Made by a program: the position numbers and the translations under genes
NCBI GenBank assembly: GCA_032821775.1
Contig: JAVLRN010000003.1
Span: forward strand, 1,488,001-1,552,000
Source of the DNA: Sanguinoderma infundibulare
Taxonomy: Eukaryota; Basidiomycota; Agaricomycetes; Polyporales; Polyporaceae
DNA length: 64,000 nucleotides
Direction of reading: 5' to 3'
Notes under the pieces: model-generated
Database searches by the model: none
What the model was told of the DNA's origin: nothing
What the model saw: the letters and a program-made list of their open reading frames with translations, nothing else
In this document: positions 23,512 through 34,858 of the stretch, piece after piece
Layout of the letters: every line of letters begins with the position of its first letter
Numbering within the stretch: the stretch's first letter is position 1

Positions 23512-24295
23512 GACGGTCTGCGCAGGACACCCTTCGCTGTACTAGCCACCTGTTATGCTTGCTCATGACTGTGCGTGACGTCGCTGTGCGTGCGTCTGCT
23601 GTGATAATGACCGGAGTCGTGTTTCTCCCCAGCCCCCTGCTCTTCCTCGAGTTCCCAAACCCAGTACCGATATAGCCTCACACCCTATAATATCCGGCTA
23701 CTGGCTACATGCGTTCCCTAGCTAATGCCTGTTCGCTCTGCCGTGCGGTGGTATGACCCTGCTCGATCTCGGACCCCAGTGTAGATGTGGATGTGGAAGG
23801 AAGAGGTGTAGGTGTATTGTGAGAAGTAATCGTCGATCGAACCGTTGTGCAGTACACACATGCCATGGATACCACATACACGTCTCCAACTGCTCGGTTT
23901 CTGGAGACCCTTCGGGCTTGGTTCTGGGTCTCTTCCACTCCGCCGCACTCTTGCTTGTCAGGGCAACGTCCATCTACCCGCTGTATCATCTTGGTCTCCC
24001 TGCCTTCTTGTATCTCGTCATTGTGCTCTCCTCCCATACATATATAATCATAGGATACCGATCCGGCCAAGACGTTGACCCGTCGCTCGTTTAGATACCA
24101 CCCTCCATTAGACTCACTTTGCAATCCATGCAGCGGCTGTCCTTGCTCGTAACAATGATTTCGTCCGTCCATCGAGTGGGAAGCAAGACGCGTTGCAATA
24201 CAAGATCCGAACGAAAGCAAAAACGATGCGAGCACCGAGCGTAAAACATACACACAACGAAACAAAACCACCCAACAACCGTCCCCAGGTGCGAA
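23512..24295. other. Convergent 3' region
   Basis: This stretch lies between the 6-TM gene and the LLPH-like gene. A 188-codon minus-strand frame (23705-24271) has a skewed, Cys/Thr-rich composition and no recognisable domain, so I do not call it a gene. Polyadenylation-like A-rich stretches occur around 24200-24270. Confidence 0.45.
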
Positions 24296-25155
24296 TCACC
24301 GCCTCCGATGCGAGCGACCGGCTTTCCGCCGCGCGGCGACACCACCTTGGCGGTTCATGCCTTCGGACGTGGCCCGGGCGGGCAAGCCTTTCGATGCGCG
24401 CCATTGCTCGCGACGGGAGTTGCGCGGGCCGTGGGTCGAGATTTTCTTTTCGGACGAGGACGACGGGCCGGCCCCCAAGTCGAGGTCCATTGCGTCTGTT
24501 CGGTCGGGACCGTGGGTTGTTGGGGGTGAATGGGAGAGAGGGGGTGCGGCGGTCGAAATACATAACGACGAGGCAGGGTTGCACAGAGCGGGAGGTAAGA
24601 AATTGCTTGGTGTGATAATGGGAAGGGAGAAGCGAACCTGCACCGTCGACGTTTTCGCCAGAGGGCCCTTGGCCGTCTGTTCAAGAGAGCAAAAGGTCAA
24701 CCATCGTGTTCAGGACCGACACCAGAGGATGGGTTGCGGAAGAGATGATCTAGGTCTAGGCCCCCGATGCAACCTGCGAGCATGGCCGTGCGGAGGTGCT
24801 CGCGCCTCCGTCGGACGAGTAGCCCCCTCGGGGCTCCCGCGACCGCAGGCACACAGTGAGGCCCACAGAGCTCACGCATGCGCTCGGCGGAGATGTCGTC
24901 CGGGTTGACCAGGCCCAGGGCCGCAAACCCGGAATCGGATGAACAACACCAACCTGCGCCCTCGTCCGCCCACTCCGCGTTCTCGCCCTCGGGCATCTCC
25001 CCGTCCTGCCCCTCTTCCTTCTCCTCCGTGGCGAGCGTCCTGAGCTTCATGTTGAGGCGGTGGAGGCGTGCGGCCTCGGTCGCGGCGTACACGCCCTGGT
25101 CGCGCTTCTTCGCGCGAAAATGGCGCTTGACTTTGGAGCGGGTCGACTTTGCCAT
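24296..25155 (-). CDS. Small basic nucleolar-type protein (LLPH/Ybl028c, DUF2423)
   Basis: Exon 1 starts at 25155 and encodes MAKSTRSKVKRHFRAKKR and VYAATEAARLHRLNMKL, the typical N-terminus of the DUF2423/LLPH family. The last exon (24495-24296) encodes KKISTHGPRNSRREQW, GMNRQGGVAARRKAG and SHRRR, the typical C-terminus. Yeast Ybl028c and human LLPH are small proteins linked to pre-60S ribosomes. The junction between exons is unsure. Donor gttggt after 24954 gives 133 aa with a 458-nt intron, while donor gttgca after 24774 gives 193 aa with a 278-nt intron; both keep phase. The shorter form fits family length better. The gene shares a divergent promoter with the sirtuin. Confidence 0.82.
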
Positions 25156-25537
25156 GATGGTTATGCGAACGGCGAAGGAAGTGGTGCACTGTATGAGGTT
25201 CGAGGACGTCGAGGATGAATAAGTAAGTGGGAGTTTGAGTCAGACCGGGCGGACGCAAGAGTCGTGAAAAGTCTGTAGATCGAGATCGGGCACCACGTGT
25301 CGCGGTCCCGATTCGATTGCGCGCCGCGGTCCTCGGAACGACTTGACTTGGCCACTGATCAGGGCTTGCACGAAAGGTAGTCAGTGCTGTTGTTCGTGCA
25401 CCTGCAGTATGTAGTGGTTAACTGGTTTTCCAGGGACTTCATACGCCATTGGATACAACGTTTAGACGTACGCTTCAAACCCAACGGTGTTATAGTCAGT
25501 CCCTGTCACGCTTACAACATATTGCCACCGTAGACCT
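25156..25537. promoter_or_regulatory. Divergent promoter, LLPH-like / sirtuin
   Basis: A 382-bp interval separates two divergent start codons. No clear TATA element or repeated site was recognised. Confidence 0.5.
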
Positions 25538-26616
25538 ATGTCTTCCCTACCATCGGACGACATGTCTACGTTCATCTCGACTCTCAAAGCTTCAAAGCAA
25601 ATCATAGCTGTCGCAGGCGCTGGCTTGTCTGCAGCCTCAGGTGGGTTCCTTACGCCACCCACCACTAGGACTGGTCTTAGTGCGACCCTGCGAGGGCACC
25701 AGGTATACCCACCTTCCGAGGAGCAGGAGGTTTCTGGCGAAAGTACGACGCAATCAAGATCGCGACACCCGAAGCATTCGCAGCCAATCCCTCACGCGTT
25801 TGGCAATTCTACCACTACCGGCGAGAGAAGTAAAGACGTCTTCTCCCAGTCATCGCCTCAGATGTCCTCACCAATTCCGCTCCATCGTCCAGGGCGCTGG
25901 CAGCTGAACCAAATCCCGGCCACCTCGCCCTCGCCATGTTCTCCCTCCCCTCGCTGAGAGAGAACATAGTGCCAGGCGCGTCCTTCGCGCTTATCACCCA
26001 GAACGTCGACGGCCTCAGCCGAAGAGCTCTGACGCAAGTTGCGGCGACTCGGCCTGAGCTCGCGGATGAAGCCGTCGCGGCGGCCGATGGAGGCTCCTTG
26101 CTGGAAATGCACGGCCGGCTCTTCGACGTCGTGTGCACCTCCGAAGCGTGCGCCCACAGGGAGTCGAACTTTGACTCACCAGTGTGTCCAGCGCTGGCGG
26201 GGACGGAGAAAATGTTCGCTCATGACGAGCCCGAGCCGCACATCGACACGGAGGAACTGCCACGGTGTAAGAAGTGTGGCTCGCTCGCTCGTCCGGCGGT
26301 GGTATGGTTTGGGGAGAAGCCGTGGTTCTTGGACGAGATAGATGAGCTTGTTAACAAGGCCGACCTCTGTATCGTCGTGGGCACTTCATCTACGGTAAGT
26401 GCAACCTGGTTCACAAACATGTAGAGCGTCGGTACTGACCCCTCCTGCTGCCAGGTTTATCCAGCCGCAGGATATGCGTACATGGTCAAAGAGAATGGCG
26501 GGAAGGTGGCAGTCTTCAATCTTGACAGAAGCGAAGGCGATGAGGATGCAGACTTCTTGTTCCTTGGACCAGCGGAGACGACGCTGCCCAAAGCTCTTGG
26601 ATTGGAAGCAGCCTGA
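25538..26616 (+). CDS. SIRT5-type sirtuin (NAD-dependent lysine deacylase)
   Basis: Four exons (25538-25640, 25703-25829, 25893-26394, 26455-26616) give 297 aa. The Rossmann motif GAGLSAASG (about 27-35) is followed by [10 protein letters not shown], the catalytic TQNVDGL and the general-base His in LLEMHGRLF. Zinc-site cysteines lie in VVCTSEAC and PRCKKCG, and [10 protein letters not shown] and VGTSSTVYPAA line the NAD pocket. The segment [10 protein letters not shown] carries Tyr71 and Arg74, equivalent to human SIRT5 Tyr102/Arg105, which select succinyl, malonyl and glutaryl lysine. This makes desuccinylase/demalonylase activity more likely than plain deacetylation. No obvious mitochondrial presequence is seen, so location is open. 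A second in-frame ATG (residue 9) is possible. Confidence 0.93.
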
Positions 26617-26746
26617 GGAGAGATTATAGAAGTGCCAGATGACAGCGCAAGCCCAGGCATTAATGATGTATATATACGCTAGGAACTGCACCCTGGAACA
26701 TGAATCGTCAATTTGGGCATGCCACAGCCGTGATGTGCCACTCACT

Positions 26747-27361
26747 CTATGCAGAACCCTGCGCCGTCTGCTCCCCCTGCTGATCCCCCTGCTGGCCATC
26801 CTTCTCGACTTCCTTCTCCTTCTCCCGCTGCCGATCCACCTCGACCTCCTTTGCGCCCGTCTGGTCGTCCATGAGCGCGTCATACGCCGGCTTCGAGCGA
26901 CTGAACACGCCATACAACGCCCTGAACACCTGGCTCTCCCTCGCCGACCGCCAGTCACTCCATTCATGGTACTCCTGACCCTCCTTGCGCTTCGGGGGCG
27001 CCGGGGGATCCACCATCTGCCCGAACTTGGGGCGCCTCCGGCGTCTGTCGAGCTGAATCTGGAGTGCGGTCAAGGATTCCTCGACCCTCCTCTTCGATGC
27101 TGTATTCTTGCGGTAGATGAATGCTTCGTCTATCTTCTCGGAGAGGTTCGCCTTGGTGACAAACGATTGGGAATGGTGGTAGAGGTCCACGAGGACACGC
27201 ATCTTGTCAGCGGGGAGCTCCGCTCTGGGCTGCACGTCGAGTTTTGTTTCGGAATAGGAGGAAGGCGGTAGTGAAGATGATGCCTGGGTGGAGGAGTAGC
27301 GAGCGCATGATGCTGCTCGTCGGAGGGACGTCCGGAGCGAGTTTGTGGCCACACTTGACAT
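26747..27361 (-). CDS. Putative mitochondrial protein, function unknown
   Basis: This is a single-exon gene of 204 aa. The N-terminus (MSSVATNSLRTSLRRAASCARYSS) is rich in Arg, Ser and Ala without acids, a good mitochondrial presequence, with a possible cleavage after about residue 24. The middle is helical and charged (KMRVLVDLYHHSQSFVTKANLSEKIDEAF), then comes a basic stretch (QLDRRRRRPKFGQM) and a Glu/Gln/Lys-rich tail. The layout suggests a mitochondrial matrix or ribosome-associated factor, but I do not recognise a family. I chose ATG 27361 because the frame upstream has only a TTG. The 3' end converges with the sirtuin, 130 bp away. Confidence 0.72.
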   Translation of the reverse strand: MSSVATNSLRTSLRRAASCARYSSTQASSSLPPSSYSETKLDVQPRAELPADKMRVLVDLYHHSQSFVTKANLSEKIDEAFIYRKNTASKRRVEESLTALQIQLDRRRRRPKFGQMVDPPAPPKRKEGQEYHEWSDWRSARESQVFRALYGVFSRSKPAYDALMDDQTGAKEVEVDRQREKEKEVEKDGQQGDQQGEQTAQGSA

Positions 27362-28151
27362 GGCGGGCAGAGGCAAGATGCAGTTTCATCACGTCCAGTT
27401 AACTAACCGAATTTGGGTAAGGAGGCGCCCACTGCACTCGCGGTTTTTTAAGCTCGAACTTCAACGTTCAAACGTTCAACCGTTGCCTACGAGTATAGTC
27501 CCCTCTGAAGGCCCTATGGGCTCTCGAGTCAAGGGCTACGACCGTATTCCATAAATTCCTCCCGTTGCGCTCTAAATGGTTAAGCAGGAGTTGTCGATGC
27601 GCCGGGAATCCTCTCCCAATGTCATGGACAGCTCTTATGCGCCGTATATCACGCCTTATACCTGCAGCACACTTATATGGGACTTTCTGGGGTATCGAAG
27701 GATGGGTTGAAGATGGAAACCCGCCCTGCAAGGAGCCCTGTGCAGGATACTAATTGAAACATTCACTATGTTTGTGAGAGCGAACGGGCTGTTTATTGTG
27801 GGGTTAAAACAATGATTTGTTGGTTCAATAACAACGGAACGGAACTGGATGACGAATACAGTCTCATGGTGGCTTTTGTGGAGAGGATGGACAGCATAGT
27901 TAGAGGTACGATGCGAGCCCGCATGCCTATGAATATCTGGTCCATCTCATAGCGTCGGAGCGGAGGGGGGGGAGGGGGGGCCGGAATATTCTAATGCATA
28001 GATGTTAGACCATCTCAAGTGACCAAAATTCAACGCGGATGGACAAGCTTAGTATTCCAGCGCGGTTGAGAACGGGTAGTACATGGTATATATGAAGCAA
28101 TCCTCCGCCTAAATAAACACCGAACGAAACCTAGTACACACCGAGCATAGC
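27362..28151. other. Intergenic region with a G-run
   Basis: It holds the promoter of the mitochondrial orphan gene and the 3' end of the acyl-CoA dehydrogenase gene. No coding frame is convincing. An unusual poly-G tract lies at 27965-27980. Confidence 0.45.
27965..27980 (+). repeat. Poly-G tract (G8-A-G7)
   Basis: Eight Gs, one A and seven Gs occur in a row. It is a potential G-quadruplex or slippage-prone site in intergenic DNA. Assembly error in the run length is possible. Confidence 0.7.
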
Positions 28152-30091
28152 CTACAGATGCGCTTTGACGTTGTAGCGCTCCGCAAGGGTGTTTTCCTTT
28201 TTCCGGATCGCCTCCTCACGCTTGAAGAGAGCCTCGGCACGCTGGAGCTCGCGCTGACCAATCTGCTGAATGTGCACCGCGTCGGGACCCTGAAGACGAA
28301 ACGCGTAAAAGGGCTGCCAATTGGTTTCAAGGAGCGTAAACAACGTACGTCGGCGATCCGGAGGGTGCGCAGACTGGCATACATCGCGGCGAGGGGGGTG
28401 TCTTGGCTGACACCCTCGGCGCCGTACGCCTGGATGGCACGGTCGATGATTTGGCAAGCCATAGAAGGAACGACAAACTACGAATGATTCATGAATTCTC
28501 GTTCACGGGTCGTGGTTGCACGAATCTCACCTTGGCAATTCCGATCTCCTTGAGCGCACCCTTGGCATTCGTCTTATCAATCTGGAGAGCAGCACTGTAC
28601 ACCAGCAACCTCGCAGCTTCGATTTCAGCGCGAGACTTCGCGATGTCGGCAACAACAGTCCCTGAAGGGAACGGATGAGAATAAGAACACAAATTTGCTA
28701 GAAAGTGCTCACCGTGCTCGTACAAGTACTTGCCGAACGTCTTCTTCGCCGGGTTCGTCACGCGCTGGATCAACAGGTCCAGTGCGGCCTGGGCCGCACC
28801 AATCGATCGCATACAGTGATGGATACGGCCAGGTCTGCGTATATAATCTGAGCATAGCTCTACAGATGAAGTGAGACCGAGCCGACTTACCCAAGACGTC
28901 CTTGAATGATTTCGAAGCCTTTGCCCCAGCCGTAGACGAGATTCTCCAGAGGAACGCGAACGTCCTCATAAATAACCTCGCAATGGCCCTCAGGAGCGTC
29001 ATCGTAGCCGAAAACTCCCATGGCACGAACGACTTTCACGCCAGGTGCGTTCGCCGGAACAATGACAATGCTTTGCTGCCTGTACTTGTCCGAGTTTTCG
29101 GGGTCGCTCTTGCCCAGCACGAGGTGAAGCGCACAGCGTGGATCACCTGCCCCGCTGATGTACCTGCAAGACACAGTTCAAGCAAATCCGAAGGGGGGAC
29201 GTGGAGATGGGAATGGAGACATAACCCCACACCTACCATTTGTGCCCGTTGACGACGATCTCGTTACCCTCCTGACGGATGGTGGTTCGGATATTCGTTG
29301 CGTCCGATGAGGCCACTACGGGTATGCGAGCCATTAGGCCGTGCGGCCGTCAACGAGCAATAACGTGCGTACCGAACCTCTCAGTCATGGAGAACGCAGA
29401 ACGAATCTCGCCATTGAGGAGAGGCACGAGCCACTTCTTCTGCTGCTCAGGCGATGCATAGCGCGCGAGCACCTCTGGGTGTGGCACCGTGCATTAGCTC
29501 CCCACGTCTGCGCCAAACGACCGGTACCACCACCAACCCATGTTTCCAGTATCGGGCGCAGAGCAGTTGACGGCTTCGGGCGCAAACGGCGAGCGGCCGA
29601 GAACCTCAGCCATGACAGCATACTGATGCCCTGGGAGTCAGCGACGTCATAGTACGAGATGGCACCCGCGACGAGTCCGTACCTCGAGATTCGTCAGCGG
29701 AACACCGAAGTGGGGGTAATGCGCCTTGCTCAGGAAGAGGTTCCAGAGCCCGAGCTTCTTCGCCTTCTCCTTGAGGTCCGCGACGACGGGGATGACGGTC
29801 TTCCAGCGCGTCTCTGGGTCGGTTGGGATCTGGGCGTGCGCGACGCGTGCCGCGGGGTACACCTCATCCTGCATTCCAGACCCCCGCGCTCAGTCGTGCC
29901 CCATACGTCGTGCAATTCAAAGGAACGTACCTCGAGAAACTCGATGAGTTTTGCTAGGGTGTCCTTCGCGAACGGGGACATCTTGTCCTCGATCTACAAA
30001 TCATTGAGCCCAGGCTCTCCAGGCTCACCATTCGACGCACCAAAGCCCATGATGACGGAGAGGTGTACTGGACTATGGGGTGCGTCGCCAT
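28152..30091 (-). CDS. Acyl-CoA dehydrogenase family protein (ACAD10/11-like)
   Basis: Eleven exons (30091-30041, 29993-29931, 29868-29683, 29622-29538, 29474-29373, 29315-29237, 29163-28891, 28834-28713, 28661-28531, 28477-28349, 28289-28152) give 452 aa. Family landmarks are [32 protein letters not shown], the FAD/substrate loop [52 protein letters not shown] and the C-terminal [13 protein letters not shown]. The pattern is closest to the ACAD10/ACAD11 branch, flavoenzymes that start beta-oxidation of special acyl-CoAs. The protein ends in AHL, which fits the loose PTS1 rule ([SAC][KRH][LM]), and there is no clear presequence, so a peroxisomal site is possible. All introns are 44-65 nt and in phase. 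Confidence 0.93.
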
Positions 30092-31113
30092 TTTGCAAGG
30101 GTGTACAACAGACTTGAAGGACACGAACAGACGAGTGGGCACGGTGAGAGCAACGATCGCGCCTACCCCACACCGGACCGGCTATACCGAGTGTCCGGTT
30201 TACCGTCACTCTCACCATCCCGCGAGCCTCGGCCCCTCTGGACACCTCTTCCTCGTCAGTGACTTAGGTCGCGCATCAAGTGTACCGCCATGAAGCGATC
30301 AGGCAATGGCGGAAGGTTGAAGCTCGTCATCGCTCGTGGGCCCATCCTTGTGGAGGCACCACCCCTCGTTCAACGGCAAAGCACAGGATTATATCGATCG
30401 TAAAGGACATTCGCAAAGGACACGTACGAGAACATAAAACATAATACATTCACACTAAGCTTGGCGAGGCACGATAGGTCATATGTACTGTATGTACTAA
30501 TAGAGTGAGTCGGTCATGGGACGTAGCGTACGTAGCATGCTTCGTGGTCGCACGTGAGGAACCGTTACCGCTACATAAGTGTATGAGAAAGCCAGAAAGA
30601 GTGTCCTTTCAACGCAGCCATTAGTAGTTTCGTATGGTACGGTGCAGAGCAAGGAAGGCCGAGGGAATAATAGTACAAGTAGGAAGTACTACTAGCTATA
30701 CAAGCGAGACTGGAGAGTGGGGAGAGCAGCGTCAGTGTACTTGGTGAGTCAAAACGACGAGATCGAGTTGCGGCGGAAGCAGATGGGACAGAACAGATAG
30801 ACGACACAGATGGGAATGGAACGGGAGACGGTTTGGGTGCGATAGAATGGACAAATGGAACGAAGACTCCCGAGTGCGCGGGGTAATAACATATGTCGTA
30901 AGTCATACTGTACAGTCACAATGAGATGAGCATGTGCGGGGAATGAAATGGGAACCTTTGAGTTACCAGACAAAGAAGCCAAGAGAAGAGCTAGATAGGG
31001 ATAGAGATGGTACACGTCGAAGGACCGTTTATCACCGACGGACACAGCGAGAATTAGAATCACCACTAGCGGAGGCCAATGGCGACCGCACGTTGACCCA
31101 GGATCACGTCCGT
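30092..31113. other. Intergenic region
   Basis: It holds the promoter of the acyl-CoA dehydrogenase gene and the 3' end of the Zn2Cys6 gene. Short frames have no recognisable content. Confidence 0.45.
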
Positions 31114-34100
31114 TCATTGTCCGCTGTTTGTCCACTGTCCGTCGGTCGTGTAGTCGCCACCTAGCGTAAACGCCGTCGCCGGATCGATCGGAATCGTGTC
31201 AAACGAGCTCTGCCAGTTCTGCCACTCGTGGTCGGCGGGGAACATTGATGGGCCAGCGCCAGCGCCAGCAGGGTTGTAGTTGCGGATGTAGTCCAACACA
31301 TGGAACGGTAATCCCGGCCCGGGGAACCCAGCCGAGGGTGGTGTCGTCCCCGCACCCCCAGATCCAGAACCGGACGGTCTAGAATCCCCAAATCCACCAA
31401 CTCCGTTGAACTCGCTCCCATCAAATCCGCTGAGGTATGGCGACGTCGGGTCCAGGCCCGGAAGCTGATCCGAAAAACTTCGCGAATGCCCATGCCTATA
31501 CGCAGATGGATCCATGGAAGACGAGGTGGTCTGCGAACCGGAGTCGGATGGGAAAAACTTGAGCTCGTTTCCGTCGACCACCGGGCTCGCCCACTTGTCG
31601 GTGGTGGGGCTCGCTAGTCCGAAGTTGTCATAATCGAAGCGCTGGCCTGGGATCTGCACCGTCGGTGAACGGGGGAGGTTGAGGGGCCCAGATGAGTACG
31701 CCGCATTGGCGTGTATCATAGACGGGCCCGCCTCGTTGTCGATGGTGGCCTGTGGGGGACCTGGGGGCGAAGGGTGGCCGCCAGATACAGGCGAGCTATG
31801 TGCGCTCATGTTCGTCGTGAGAGTGGAGCGCCCGGGGTACGAACTTGGGAGCCCCAAAGCGTTGTTTCCGTACTGGTCTTGGAACAGGTCCTCGTCATGT
31901 GGTCGTTTCCGGGACGTAGACCGGGCGCGCAGCGCTGTTCGTATGGGACCGCACGAAGAAGTCGCGGCACGCGCGAGAAGCAGGAACGAGCATGGGGGCA
32001 ACGAATCGGACGTCAGTATCAGTTAGGCAATAACGGCTGATCTCCCCGAAGGAAGCAGCGAAGCGAGACGGAAAGTACTCACAGTCTGGACGGAATTGAG
32101 AAGGGGCGTGTGCATTGCGAGGCGAGAGAGGGACGTCGCGTGACCGATTTCTCCGAGGCTTGCCTCTGATCAGGCGTTCGGGAACAGGGCCGGAGATTGA
32201 CGCAGATGTGACGTGCGGGCGACCGTCAGGTTGGATCGAGGACGGCGGAGAGTGAGCCGATGTACCGGGGACAGCAAACGAGGAAGCATCCGAAGTCGAA
32301 CCCCGCGGCAACCCCATTGACGCGGACCTGATCGCCTCGTAGGCTTTTGCAGTCAGGTCCTCGAGCAGTTCCTTGCACTTTCGGGCTCCGGGCCATTTTC
32401 CCTCCCACGACTCCAGCACCATCAGACAGCTGCGTGCCTCATCGAGCACCAGCTGCGCCGCCCGAGCCTCGGGGGTGTGCATCGAGTAGAGCAAGATGAT
32501 CACCGCCGAGCTAAAGAGGTTCTGGATGAAGAATGCGAGGTGATGGCTGGGGGGGACGACGTTCTTGACGGATGGCGCGAGGCGCACGCAGGCGCGAGCA
32601 GTGGAAACCGCCTTGGCAGTGGACATCGGGGCGGAGGGTTGCTCACCCTTGACCGGGATGAAGTTCCGGTGGAGGGTGGTGAGGATCGAGTAGTAGTGAC
32701 TGCACAAGACGGCAGCCATGGACACTTCCTTGTCGGTCGAAGGGTTCGACTTGAAGACCGTCGGGAGATCTTCGCACCACTTGGTGAGGCGTCGATCGAG
32801 CATCTCCACCGACCGTTGGAGCTCAACCCGCTTCTCCATGTCCAGGTTGTCTTTGCACTTGTCGAGAGCATAGACCTCACGAAGCACCCGCCCAGCGATC
32901 CTGTAGAGCGAAGTAAGCTCGATGAACCCGCGCATCAGCGAGATCTGTCCCTGGGGAAGGAGAGCGCCTGCGAAGTACTGAGGGAGTAGCTCATCGTCGA
33001 GCTCGACGGGGATCTCCACGTCGCAATCCGCATCTTCGATCGCCAGGGGTCGGCCCAACGCCATAGCAAGCATCCGGTCAAGTGTGTAGACGCCCCACCA
33101 GATCTTGCGACGCGTCTCCTTCTCGATCGTGGATATGAGAAGCCGCCTCGGTGAACGCTGTGCGATACGAAGTTACGGCAGGATGAGCACGAGACATCTA
33201 GGAGGTAGGGTAGCCACTCACGTGAAGACCGATATCTTGGGCTGTCCGGACAGCCTGTCCAATAAGCAACCACGCTTGGGGCAGGCAGTTGACGGAACAG
33301 AGGAACGATGACATCAACACGAAGCATTGGACGTGCTCGATCTGCATGGACGTAGCACTGGTGTAGTACAAGATAAGCGCACTGTATTGAGATGGGAAGT
33401 CAGTCACCGTCACGTGCAACTGCCGCGAATGACCCGCGAAAATTCAGGGAACGTACCGTTCATGGTAAACCATGCCCATCCCTCCTTCGTCGAGATTATC
33501 GGACATAGTCAGTCGGGGATCGTCCACGAAACGAGATGCAATGGCGAATACAGAACAGACCATCGCCACGAAGGGTGTATGCGCACGAACGAAGAGGGTA
33601 TCGCGCGGATTGTCCATGAGGTATGTGTATCGGCGCATAAAGTCCGGTTTATCCAGCACAGGCATGAGAAAGTGGAAACGTGCAAAGTAAGCATCAACCT
33701 GGCGGCATGTCAGCACCCTTCCGCACCCGTTTAATGAATTACATGGCACGCACGAGTTTGTCTGCCAGATCCCGCTCGGGAAGCTCGACTTCCTCTGCCC
33801 CCGGAAGGACCCTGACTTTCCCGAAGTACACGCTTGCGGGGAAATATAGTTTGTTCACGCTGGGTCCGGGCGCAAGCGGGTCCTCTTCCATCGGCGAAAC
33901 GCGATGCAGTGGGGACGTAGTGGCCTCCTTGAGTCGCTGAATCAGCGACATGGTCGACGAGTTACCAATCCAGTGGAGGTGCCCGTGCTCGTCGAGGGCG
34001 AGCTGACCGAGCGCGTCCGAGACGTCGTCTTCGATCTTCACGGCGGGCTCGTCGTCGGAGCCATGGCCGCTCGTACTCCGGCTTTCGGCTCCGGTTCCGA

Positions 34101-34858
34101 TGACATGCCCCTCGCGTATTCGGGGGAGGAACGGCTGCATGACGTCCGGCACAGATCCCGGCGTGGTCTGCACCGATGCAGACGTGGCCTGCTGATTGGA
34201 GGCAGCTGAGGCGATCGCGGTGAGGTCGAGCCCTGTAGCTTGGCTAACCTGCTCAAGAATTGGTGCAACTTGCTGGAAGAGAGACTCCATATGGAGGAGA
34301 CGAGCCTCGAGCTCCTGGACATAACTAGGGACTCATTCAGCACCTGAAGTAACAAGACATGGCTGTGAGAACGTGATGACTCACTGTCTGCTCAACGCAG
34401 CCCTATCCTTGGTCTGCAGCCAAGTACACTGGCTCTTCGAGCTGGCGCACTGAGAGCATGTGGGTTCCACGCCGTCGCATTTGATCTTCTTGCGTCTAGG
34501 CAAGGGGAAGCAGTGGTAGTTAGATCAGAGCCTGGGAAGACGGCGGAATGGGGTCACGGAGGGTGGTCGGAACGGAAAGGAGGTAGGACAGGAAATTGGC
34601 GAAAAGGGCTAGACGGGGAACGACGATCATGAAGACGGAAGATGGGGTACGGACATACCTGCATGATTCACATGCACGCCAAACACGCCTGCGCTGAAGT
34701 TGGATGGGTTTTGTGCCGAGGTCTGGAGGAAGGGATGTGTGGTCGTCGACCCGCTTCTTCTTAGGCGGGTGGGGAACGGTCATGCCGGGCGGGAGAGATT
34801 GGGAGGATGAGGGAGGGTTGTCAGTAGAATCTGGCGTCGGATTTGACTCTGTGGCCAT
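31114..34858 (-). CDS. Zn2Cys6 fungal-specific transcription factor
   Basis: Seven exons (34858-34659, 34495-34385, 34324-33754, 33698-33457, 33381-33222, 33157-32083, 31934-31114) give 1,059 aa. The Zn2Cys6 binuclear cluster lies near residues 62-89 and is split by an intron: CESC, then RRKKIKCDG, then PTCSQC. The spacing is C-x2-C-x6-C-x6-C-x2-C-x6-C, and it is followed by a linker and a short coiled coil (YVQELEARLLHMESL). The fungal_trans domain spans roughly residues 250-560 (YFARFHFLMPVLDKPDFMRRY, QAWLLIGQAVRTAQDIGLHRSP, ETRRKIWWGVYTLDRMLAMALGRP). The long C-terminus is Ser/Pro/Gly-rich and probably carries the activation region. The target pathway cannot be told from sequence. The last intron is about 150 nt, with the acceptor placed by frame. 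Confidence 0.92.

Noticed and set aside
23705..24271. 188-codon minus-strand frame
   Set aside because: It is Cys/Thr/Ser-skewed without motifs and sits between convergent genes. No splice partners or homology wording were seen.
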